This document shows, one piece after another, positions 34,736 to 42,269 of a stretch of DNA of 60,936 bases. Source of the stretch: Desulfosporosinus sp. FKB (lineage in GTDB: Bacteria; Bacillota; Desulfitobacteriia; Desulfitobacteriales; Desulfitobacteriaceae); contig NZ_NADJ01000024.1 of NCBI RefSeq assembly GCF_002196705.1, positions 1 through 60,936 of the forward strand, written 5' to 3'. The notes under the pieces were generated by a model. It was not told where the DNA came from. It ran no database searches and worked only from the letters and a program-made list of their open reading frames with translations. How positions within the stretch are numbered: position 1 is the stretch's first letter; each line of letters starts with the position of its first letter. A program made the position numbers and the translations under genes.

Positions 34736-35062
34736 GTAGTATATCAAAAGAATTCAGTTTCTACAAGATTGTTTTTAGTATCACTCGCAGCTTATCCTGT
34801 AAATTTATCACCGTCTATCAATCAGTAGTTTAACCAATCATTCGCTAATGCTTAATTCAGTAAACTGTTATCATGAGAAGCTTAATTGCTTCATTTAAGT
34901 TTGCTGACATATCTACTTTTTATAGCCTATTCTCTTTGTTTTTTCTTCCTTCAAACCCCTCAGAAACCCTCCTCACGAATAAGCCTTGTCTCCTTGGCTA
35001 ATGCTTCCGTGTTGTTACGGCACGAGGACATTAACCTTTGCAGATAAAACTGCCTGACACAC

Positions 35063-35088
35063 AAAAACGGCTCTAATGAGCCGTTTTT
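35063..35088. terminator. Bidirectional terminator after the DUF2680 gene
   Basis: AAAAACGGCTC and GAGCCGTTTTT with a TAAT loop. Confidence 0.85.
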
Positions 35089-35108
35089 TCCAACGAGATA
35101 TATATTCT

Positions 35109-35471
35109 TTACCAGCAACCACCGTAATAACCACCAGCATTTGCTCCCCAGCCTCCGTAGTAGCCCGGTCCATATCCTAAACCTGGGCCATAACCTTGAG
35201 CAGGCGCTGCAGAACCAAACTGCTGGGCATATTGTTGCCTATACTGCTCTGAGAGGTCGATGTTAGCCTTAGTTGAATCCGCTTGAGCCTTAGTAATTTC
35301 TCCAGCCTCAGCGTATTTATCAACGATCTGTTTCTGCAACTCTGCGATCTGCTTGTTCAAAGCATCAATTTCTGTTTTCTGCTGATCTGTTACTGCAGCA
35401 TATGTAGGAACTGCAACCATAGCTAGGATAAAGACAGACGCAAGAATTAGAATGAATTTTTTCCTTTTCAT
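35109..35471 (-). CDS. DUF2680-like secreted protein with Gly/Tyr tail ending in Cys-Trp
   Basis: A 120-residue protein with signal peptide (1-25), a coiled-coil DUF2680 (YckD-like) segment (LNKQIAELQKQIVDKYAEAG near 38-58), and a Gly/Tyr/Pro-rich tail ending GGYYGGCW. The tail resembles the ends of the W-motif proteins although the 18-residue motif itself is missing. It carries its own TTAACA-type box, so it is probably co-regulated. Confidence 0.75.
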   Translation of the reverse strand: MKRKKFILILASVFILAMVAVPTYAAVTDQQKTEIDALNKQIAELQKQIVDKYAEAGEITKAQADSTKANIDLSEQYRQQYAQQFGSAAPAQGYGPGLGYGPGYYGGWGANAGGYYGGCW

Positions 35472-35540
35472 AAGAAGTGCCCCCTTTATATTTGTTAGCT
35501 ACAGTTTACATGAAGAATTTTACAGATTGGTGACGGGATT

Positions 35541-35556
35541 TTAACATTTTTGTAAC
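35541..35556. promoter_or_regulatory. TTAACA-type box upstream of the DUF2680 gene
   Basis: TTAACATTTTTGTAAC, preceded by ACGGGATT, about 70 bp before the start. Confidence 0.6.
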
Positions 35557-35594
35557 ATTGAGAGCACCGATAATAGCACTTTTATATATGGCAC

Positions 35595-37031
35595 TCATTC
35601 AGCCAGCGGTAGGTAAACTGTAAAAATTGACCCCAACCCCAATCGGCTGTCAGCCGAAACCTTCCCGCCATGCTTCTCCACAATCTGCTTGACAATTGAC
35701 AGCCCCAACCCAGTTCCGGTCCCACGCCGGGATCTGGACTTGTCCACTTTATAAAAACGCTCCCAGATATTATCCAACTCTTCCGGAGGAATTCCGGGTC
35801 CATCATCTTTAATGGCTATATAGGCTTGAGCATCCTTGACCCCCAATTCAACAATAACCTTACCACCGGAATGATTTAAGGCATTATCGAGCAGGTTTGT
35901 GAGGACTTGTTTCAAGCGGTCGATATGCCCCCACACCGTAATTGTATTTTCGGGTACAAGAATATCGATATTTATTCCTTTGTCAGCAGCGAGTGGTTTA
36001 AGTCGTTCCACCGAGACACTAACTAATTTGTTCAAGACAACGTATTCCATGTTGACAAAGGCTTTGTCCGTATCCATAGTTTGCAGCTCTAGCCAATCGT
36101 CTACTAAACGCTTCAAACGGGCTGATTCATCTGATATATTTTGTAAGTATAATTTCTGTTGCTCCTCAGAGTGGACTAGCCCATCCAGAATCGCTTCGGA
36201 ATATCCCTTGATAACTGTTAGTGGAGTACGGAGTTCGTGCGAAACGTCGGACAGTAATTCCTGTCGCTGCTTGCTTAGCTGTCCGATAGCTTGGATTTTC
36301 TGGCCCAATTGTTTAGACATGCTGTTGAAACTGCTTGCTAAGCGTCCTACTTCATCCTCTGACTCAACATGTATTTCACGTCCAAATTCACCGGCAGCGA
36401 TATGCTGGACGTTTTCCTCCATTTTTACTAGTGGCCGTACTAATTTCCGCGAAATAAATACACTGATTACCGTGGCCAAGGCAATACCGAGCAATGCACC
36501 GCTGAGAGTAATTAATAGCATGCTGTTGATATGTTGACTGATTGAGGTGAGCGGACTACAAATCACCACAGCTCCCGTAGTTTTGCCATCTTTGACCATC
36601 GGGACTGCAGCCAGAAAAACATCCTGATTAAAACCGTTGACCTTTCCCGCAAAGACTACGTTGCTGCCGCCTAATACTTTTTTCTGAAAATCGGATTGAT
36701 CGAACAATGTAGATTGAATCTCACAGGTATTTCCTTCGTATAATTTGTTGCCGTTGGCATCAATAACCAAAATGTCGGCATTGAGAAAATTACTAAGAAC
36801 AGCCAATCTGTCTTTAAATGATGTATCGTCAGTTGATTGGCGACTATTAAAGATCGTTACGACCTCTTCCGCCTCATAGATAAAAAAACGGGCTTGCTGG
36901 TCATAAATATCTAAACGAATTTGGCGGGCCTGAATGGCTACGGATACCAAAAATACCCCTAAAACCAAAAAAACCATCGCCAACCACAGTTTCGTGATTA
37001 GACTTTTACGGAGCGACCATTTAACTCGAAT
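35595..37031 (-). CDS. Sensor histidine kinase, second copy
   Basis: Same plan as the first copy: two membrane helices around a ~115-residue sensor domain, HAMP, HisKA (SHELRTPLTVIKG) and HATPase_c. The earliest standard start is TTG 36989/ATG 36983, but the reading RVKWSLRKSLITKLWL continues upstream to ATT 37031 after GAGGGGTGGGG, overlapping the regulator gene, exactly as in copy one. I annotate the ATT start (478 residues) as more likely. Confidence 0.85.
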   Translation of the reverse strand: MRVKWSLRKSLITKLWLAMVFLVLGVFLVSVAIQARQIRLDIYDQQARFFIYEAEEVVTIFNSRQSTDDTSFKDRLAVLSNFLNADILVIDANGNKLYEGNTCEIQSTLFDQSDFQKKVLGGSNVVFAGKVNGFNQDVFLAAVPMVKDGKTTGAVVICSPLTSISQHINSMLLITLSGALLGIALATVISVFISRKLVRPLVKMEENVQHIAAGEFGREIHVESEDEVGRLASSFNSMSKQLGQKIQAIGQLSKQRQELLSDVSHELRTPLTVIKGYSEAILDGLVHSEEQQKLYLQNISDESARLKRLVDDWLELQTMDTDKAFVNMEYVVLNKLVSVSVERLKPLAADKGINIDILVPENTITVWGHIDRLKQVLTNLLDNALNHSGGKVIVELGVKDAQAYIAIKDDGPGIPPEELDNIWERFYKVDKSRSRRGTGTGLGLSIVKQIVEKHGGKVSADSRLGLGSIFTVYLPLAE

Positions 37032-37699
37032 TTGTACCCCACCCCTCTAACTGTTTGAATAAAATCACTGGAACCAGCTTGTTCGTCCAGCTTAGACCGC
37101 AGCCGGTTAACATGAGTATCCACTGTACGGGAATCACCGCAGTAATCGTACTCCCATACAAGATTTAGCAGTTGATCCCTGCTGTAGATGCGACCAGGGT
37201 CTTGCACCAGACAGAGCAACAGTTCAAACTCCTTGGTTGTTAGTTGTACACTTGTACCGTTTACTTCTACTTCTCTCCTGATTCGGTCAATCCTTAGTCC
37301 CTGATAAGTAATCGTATGTTCAGAGGATTGTTCAACATCAAGCCGCCGTAGAACAGCTTTAACCCGGGCTGCCAACTCACGGGCACTAAACGGCTTCACA
37401 ACGTAATCATCCGCCCCTAAGTCAAAGCCCAATACCCGATCGTTTTCCTCACCTTTAGCAGTTAACATAATGATGGGGATCTGTGTTTCCTTCCTAATTA
37501 TCTTACAGACGGTCCACCCGTCAATTTCCGGCATCAATAAATCTAAAAGAATTAAGTCAATGGAATGGTTACGAACCAAATCGAGTACCTGTTTTCCATC
37601 AGCGGCTTCAGATACTACAAAACCGTCTGCCTCCAAATAGAGCCTCACAATTTCCCGAATTCGTTCGTCATCGTCCGCGATCAACACGTTATTCCGCAT
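36998..37699 (-). CDS. OmpR-type response regulator, second copy
   Basis: Receiver (DDDERIREIVRL; LILLDLLMPEIDG with the phospho-Asp; YVVKPFS) and winged helix (SRTVDTHVNRLRSK). ATG 37699 has GGGGGA upstream; the longer reading to 37777 overlaps the secreted-protein gene and is not favoured. The DNA-reading helix is almost identical to copy one, so both may bind the same boxes. Confidence 0.9.
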   Translation of the reverse strand: MRNNVLIADDDERIREIVRLYLEADGFVVSEAADGKQVLDLVRNHSIDLILLDLLMPEIDGWTVCKIIRKETQIPIIMLTAKGEENDRVLGFDLGADDYVVKPFSARELAARVKAVLRRLDVEQSSEHTITYQGLRIDRIRREVEVNGTSVQLTTKEFELLLCLVQDPGRIYSRDQLLNLVWEYDYCGDSRTVDTHVNRLRSKLDEQAGSSDFIQTVRGVGYKFELNGRSVKV

Positions 37700-37748
37700 A
37701 TGAGTTCCCCCACTCGTCCAGGTCTGGTTAAAAACAACTCCGCTCAGA

Positions 37749-38258
37749 TTAATCGTGCCAGTAAGTTCCAGACCCACTGTTCCCGCCGCTCATACCATTT
37801 GCAGGATACCAACTATAGGACGGGCGAAAGTCTGGACCCATCGGTCTGCACCAATAACCCGGACCGCTCGGGTTCCCTGGGGTAGCCGTACCCGGTGTTG
37901 GTGTTACCACTTTAGGAGAAACCGACTGAATAGAGGCAGCCTGATTAGTTGTAGCAGGAGGAGCAGTTGAAGAAACATCTGGCTTAACTGGAGTGATTGA
38001 CTGAGACGGAGTAGATGGAGAAACTGAAGCAGGTGAAGTCGAGGCGGGTTCAGAACCAGGAGAGTTTGATGGTGCTGGTGTCGAAGATACGAGAGCAGCC
38101 GGGGATTTTTTCGATGTCAAAGCCTGATCCTGTGCTGTGTTGGCTGGCCAAGATTGTTCCCATGGGGCCGGTGCGGCAATAGCCCTTACAATGGAAATAC
38201 CAACAACCGCAAATACGGCAAGGCCGCAGATAACAAGCACATTTTTTAGTTTTCTCAC
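37749..38258 (-). CDS. Secreted Ser/Thr/Pro-rich protein, third W-motif member
   Basis: A 169-residue protein with signal/anchor (1-28), the IVRAIAAP...W.Q segment, a long Ser/Thr/Pro linker (50-130), and residues 134-151 matching the W-motif (GYWCRPMGPDFRPSY then SWY). It ends TYWHD. It is immediately upstream of the second two-component system. The Ser/Thr/Pro linker suggests a cell-wall-spanning, possibly glycosylated stalk. Confidence 0.75.
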   Translation of the reverse strand: MRKLKNVLVICGLAVFAVVGISIVRAIAAPAPWEQSWPANTAQDQALTSKKSPAALVSSTPAPSNSPGSEPASTSPASVSPSTPSQSITPVKPDVSSTAPPATTNQAASIQSVSPKVVTPTPGTATPGNPSGPGYWCRPMGPDFRPSYSWYPANGMSGGNSGSGTYWHD

Positions 38259-38352
38259 AAATTCTCAACTCCTAGACTAAAATGCAATTATTCTTGACTG
38301 TTTTCTAACACCTATTATACCCCTAAGCTAAAGTTGTGGCTGCATGAGGATT

Positions 38353-38368
38353 CTAACATTTTTGTTAC
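38353..38368. promoter_or_regulatory. TTAACA-type box upstream of the third W-motif gene
   Basis: CTAACATTTTTGTTAC, preceded by GAGGATT, 95 bp before the start. Confidence 0.6.
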
Positions 38369-38423
38369 ATAAGAAAATCAGACAATACCGGTAAGACATG
38401 CAAGCTAGTTATTTCAGAAAAAA

Positions 38424-38457
38424 GACAAAGGTGATTTTTTCAGTAAACACCTTTGTC
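38424..38457 (-). terminator. Terminator of the His-rich zinc-ribbon gene
   Basis: GACAAAGGTG and CACCTTTGTC form a 10-bp stem; TTTTTTC follows on the minus strand. Confidence 0.8.
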
Positions 38458-38505
38458 AATTATTTTCTTTATCGACAAGTTACTTTTGTATTACTACAAA
38501 TAACT

Positions 38506-38853
38506 TTACTCTTGCTGAATACCACAATTGGAGCAAAACTTTGCTCCGACCGGTACAGCGCTTTGGCACTTGACACAGCGCCTTTCCCTTCCCATTGCCG
38601 TTCCACACTGGATACAGAAAAGCGCTTCGGGCTTGCCCGGACTACCACAGTTCGGGCAATATTTGGCTAATGTATTATAACCTTCTTCACCAACGTTCAA
38701 GCTATCATTAGAATAGTGGTTGTACCGATCCTCTCTTTTATGGTGTGAGTCGTGATGACCACCGTGATGTCCACCGTGATGTCCACCGTGATGTCCACCG
38801 TGATGTCCACCCTGACGGCGGAAAAGTCCCTCCAACAAATGATCAAAGCCCAA
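38506..38853 (-). CDS. His-rich protein with two zinc ribbons
   Basis: A 115-residue protein: residues 14-36 are Gly-Gly-His-His repeats encoded by a 12-bp DNA tandem repeat (about 38759-38815), then a DZANK-type pair of zinc ribbons (CPNCGSPGKPEALFCIQCG and CVKCQSAVPVGAKFCSNCG). No signal peptide. The His repeat is suited to bind nickel, zinc or copper, so it may be a cytoplasmic metal buffer or chaperone. It sits between the second ATPase and the secreted protein. Confidence 0.8.
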   Translation of the reverse strand: MGFDHLLEGLFRRQGGHHGGHHGGHHGGHHGGHHDSHHKREDRYNHYSNDSLNVGEEGYNTLAKYCPNCGSPGKPEALFCIQCGTAMGRERRCVKCQSAVPVGAKFCSNCGIQQE

Positions 38854-39065
38854 TTTATTTCCTCCCTCAATAAATTAAGATTTTCTCGCTAATTCTTGCA
38901 TTTTTTGACTTTCGCCTTACAAATTTCAGCTCATATATTATGGTTATCCACTGCGTCCAAAAGTACATATGAGTTGCCTAAAAATGAAGACACGTCACCG
39001 TGAAAATACCCCCCTTCCCTAGTAAAGGTTGCTGACCGCTCCTTGTTTGGTCGCCTTTGAGCCGC

Positions 39066-41498
39066 TTACTTAGCTGAACTTCCACTCAAAACATTGATTA
39101 TTTTTTTCTCACTAACATTGCCCGTTTGAGGTGCCAAATAGGTTCTGACCCTGGTTGCATTGAGGATAGCCAGTAAAGCCACACCTACATCGGCAAAAAC
39201 TGCCTCCCACATATTTGCCACACCGAAAGCCCCCAGGATTATAAATCCAAACTTAATAACCATAGCAATAACGATATTTTGCCAAATAATCGCTTTTGTG
39301 TAGCGGGCAATGCTTATAGCGCTTAACAGTTTTTCAGGTTGATCCTCCATGAGTACGACATCGGCAGCTTCAATCGCGGCATCCGAACCTAAACCTCCCA
39401 TAGCTACCCCGATATCGGCCTGTGTCAAGACCGGCGCATCGTTTATACCGTCGCCTACAAAGACTACCTTGCCTTCACCTTGTCCCTTTGATTCCTCAAT
39501 AAGTTTCTCCAACCAAGTTACTTTATCTTCTGGCAACAAGTCAGCGTGATACTCCGCAACACCTAATTCCTCAGAAACGGCTTTAGCTACGGACTGATGG
39601 TCACCAGTTAACATTACTGTTCTTACCCCGGACTTGTTTAGAGCTTGAACTGTCGCTTGGGCACCGGCTTTCGGTTTATCTGATATCAGTAAATATCCCG
39701 CGTACCTGCCGTTGACAGCGAGGTGAACCGTCGTACCAGCTCTATTATCAGCCTCGGTTAGAACATCTACCCCTGCCTGTTCGAGTAACACGGCCTTGCC
39801 AACCAGAACTTCTTGCCCACGCAGGCGCACTTGTATCCCTTTGCCGCTTATTTCTTGATAACCCTCAATTACTCCAGAATCGATGTCCTTGCCGAATTTA
39901 TCCCGAATCGACTTGGCGATAGGGTGGCTGGAGTGAATCTCTGCGGTTGCAGCAATCTCCAAAAGTTCGTTCTCAGTAAAACCATGCGCCGGATTAATTT
40001 TCACGACCTGAAATACCCCTTGTGTCAAGGTGCCTGTCTTGTCAAAAACTACGGTGCGTACTTTGGTCAACGCTTCTAGGAAGTTCGCTCCTTTAACCAA
40101 AATCCCATGCTTGGAAGCGCCGCCAATACCCCCGAAATATCCTAAAGGAATAGAAACTACCAGGGCACAAGGGCAGGATATTACCAAAATGGTTAAGGCA
40201 CGGTACAGCCATACTTTTAATGCCCCGCCAAAAAATAACGGAGGTAAGAAAGCAATCGCTAACGCCACGATTACGACCAAAGGAGTATAGTATCTGGCAA
40301 ATGTCGTAATAAATTTTTCGGTGTTCGCTTTACGGGTACCGGCGTTTTCGACCAGGTCTAATATCTTTTGTACAGAGGATTCGGCAAACTTACGGGTAAC
40401 ACGGACAGTAAGGACACCAGATTGATTGATTGTACCCGCCAAAACCGTATCTCCGGTATTAACTCGCCGGGGTACCGATTCTCCAGTCAAGGCGGAAGTA
40501 TCAAGGAATGAACTGCCGTTCAGAATTTCTCCGTCCAGCGGAACTTTTTCACCAGGGCGCACCATGATATGTTGGCCAATTTCCACATCTTCCGGATCGA
40601 CCTTGACCACATCCAACTGGTTAATCAGGTTCGCATAATCCGGCCTGATATCCATTAAATCTTGAATGGAACGGCGGGAACGGTCAATTGCCCGCGCCTG
40701 AATATATTCACCGACAGAATAAAACAACATAACGCCAACGGCTTCGGATAACTGGTGAATCGTGATAGCGCCAATTGTTGCAATAGCCATCAAGAAGTTT
40801 TCATCAAACACCGAACCTCTGAGAATATTTCTAAAAGCCGTGCTCAGCACTTCATAACCGACCAACACATAAGCCGACAGGTAAACAACGTACTCAATCG
40901 GTTCTAATGAGGTGCCATGCCACTTAGAACCGAAAAGCAAGCCAATAGCCAAAAGGATGCCGGCAATGATAATGCCCGTTAGCTTTCCGCCAAGCAGAGA
41001 CTTCTCAGGTTGCTGGTTGCTGCTCTTGTCTCTTTGGTTTTCCACGGCTACCAGTTTTACTCCGTGTTCGATGTTTTCCATAATACGCTGGGCTTCTTGG
41101 ACCATACCAGGTGGCAAAAATACGGTTTTCGCGGCGTAATTGATACTGGTGGGTCCAATCCCATCCGTTTCACTCAAAGCCCTCTCCATCTTTGCAGAAC
41201 AATTTGCACAGAACTCGCCCTCGATGCAGTATTTAACCCGCCCATCAGACCCTGCTAACTGTTTCTTTGCTTCCACCCGAACAAGCTTTACCCCAGGCTC
41301 AATCTTTTCCATGATTTCTTGGGCCTGTTCTTCAGCGGAAGGGGGAAGAAAGACTGTCTTCGCGGCATAATTAATCACGGTTTCCCCGATTCCAGCGGTT
41401 GCACTCAATGTCCTTTCCATTTTAGCCGCGCAATTAACACAGAACTCGCCTTCAATTCGATATTTTACACGTTCTTCAGCTTGGTTTATATCTGACAT
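39066..41498 (-). CDS. Zn/Cd/Pb-type P1B ATPase, second minus-strand copy
   Basis: 810 residues from ATG 41498 (GGAGGA upstream). Two HMA domains (FCVNCAAK, FCANCSAK), SCPCALVVS, DKTGTLTQG, GDGINDAP, and DVGVALLAILNATR. It follows the second ArsR gene by 59 bp, the standard CadC-CadA-like order, controlled by the operator at 41959-41978. Closely related to the copy at 32232-34658, consistent with module duplication. Confidence 0.9.
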   Translation of the reverse strand: MSDINQAEERVKYRIEGEFCVNCAAKMERTLSATAGIGETVINYAAKTVFLPPSAEEQAQEIMEKIEPGVKLVRVEAKKQLAGSDGRVKYCIEGEFCANCSAKMERALSETDGIGPTSINYAAKTVFLPPGMVQEAQRIMENIEHGVKLVAVENQRDKSSNQQPEKSLLGGKLTGIIIAGILLAIGLLFGSKWHGTSLEPIEYVVYLSAYVLVGYEVLSTAFRNILRGSVFDENFLMAIATIGAITIHQLSEAVGVMLFYSVGEYIQARAIDRSRRSIQDLMDIRPDYANLINQLDVVKVDPEDVEIGQHIMVRPGEKVPLDGEILNGSSFLDTSALTGESVPRRVNTGDTVLAGTINQSGVLTVRVTRKFAESSVQKILDLVENAGTRKANTEKFITTFARYYTPLVVIVALAIAFLPPLFFGGALKVWLYRALTILVISCPCALVVSIPLGYFGGIGGASKHGILVKGANFLEALTKVRTVVFDKTGTLTQGVFQVVKINPAHGFTENELLEIAATAEIHSSHPIAKSIRDKFGKDIDSGVIEGYQEISGKGIQVRLRGQEVLVGKAVLLEQAGVDVLTEADNRAGTTVHLAVNGRYAGYLLISDKPKAGAQATVQALNKSGVRTVMLTGDHQSVAKAVSEELGVAEYHADLLPEDKVTWLEKLIEESKGQGEGKVVFVGDGINDAPVLTQADIGVAMGGLGSDAAIEAADVVLMEDQPEKLLSAISIARYTKAIIWQNIVIAMVIKFGFIILGAFGVANMWEAVFADVGVALLAILNATRVRTYLAPQTGNVSEKKIINVLSGSSAK

Positions 41499-41557
41499 TT
41501 TCTTTTTCCTCCAAACATTTGTTGTAAACATTTCTATCTTTGACCAACTTCTAATCA

Positions 41558-41947
41558 TTACTTTTCATTGATATGCTCTAATCCTTGGCTATAAAGTCTT
41601 AACACATGGTCGTCATCTAAAGAATAATAAACCATTTTGCCTTCGCGACGGTACTTAACTAAGTTACTATTCCGCAGAACTCGAAGCTGATGAGAGATTG
41701 CCGATTGGCTCATATCTAACAGTTCCGCTAAGTCACAGACGCAGAACTCGGCTTTGGATAGGGCATCCATAATTCGGATTCTTGTCGAATCCCCCAGGGT
41801 TTTGAAGAGATCGGCGAGATGATTGGCTTGAGCAGAAGTTATAATCTGATTGACGTAAGTTCTGATTAGATCAGAGTGAACACATTGCACTTCGCAAACT
41901 GGGTTTTGCTCTATGTCTTTAGGATTTTCTACTTCCATAAGTTCCAC
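41558..41947 (-). CDS. ArsR/CadC-family metal-sensing repressor, second copy
   Basis: 129 residues with N-terminal CEVQC, FCVCDLAELL and the recognition helix MSQSAISHQLRVLRNSNLVK. First gene of the ArsR-ATPase operon. The operator lies 11 bp upstream, so it is autoregulated. Confidence 0.9.
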   Translation of the reverse strand: MELMEVENPKDIEQNPVCEVQCVHSDLIRTYVNQIITSAQANHLADLFKTLGDSTRIRIMDALSKAEFCVCDLAELLDMSQSAISHQLRVLRNSNLVKYRREGKMVYYSLDDDHVLRLYSQGLEHINEK

Positions 41948-41958
41948 CTCAATTTTAT

Positions 41959-41978
41959 ATATGAATATTTGTTCATAT
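41959..41978. promoter_or_regulatory. CadC-type operator before the second ArsR gene
   Basis: ATATGAATATTTGTTCATAT; one mismatch to the site at 34716-34735, with GTAGTATATCAAA also shared downstream. Confidence 0.75.
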
Positions 41979-42206
41979 GTAGTATATCAAATAAGATTAT
42001 TCTTGACAACATTTTTTCCTTCTCCAACTTTAAGATTTGCATAAAGGAATAAAGGTTAAATATTTCTTTTTTATGTAATGCTTGTTAATGCTTGAACTTT
42101 TTCTCCATCCAAGATACGAAAACCGTATAAAATGTCGATTCAAACTGACACTATATCTATGCATAAATAGGAAATCTTCTAAAGAAAAAACTAACAGCAA
42201 ATAAAA

Positions 42207-42254
42207 GCCCCCCGGCGCACAAACACAATCACGTTTGTGCCGCACCGGTGGGGC
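42207..42254 (+). promoter_or_regulatory. Long 5' leader hairpin before the NhaC-type antiporter
   Basis: GCCCC/GGGGC, CCGG/CCGG and GCACAAAC/GTTTGTGC stack into a long hairpin with an 8-nt loop that ends 5 nt before the ribosome site GGAGG. No T-run follows, so it is a leader structure rather than a terminator. It may control translation; resemblance to a known ion riboswitch is not established. Confidence 0.5.
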
Positions 42255-42269
42255 TAAATGGAGGTTAAA

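Noticed and set aside
38755-38820. Possible CRISPR-like short repeats
   Set aside because: The 12-bp repeats are contiguous and encode Gly-Gly-His-His; there are no spacers.
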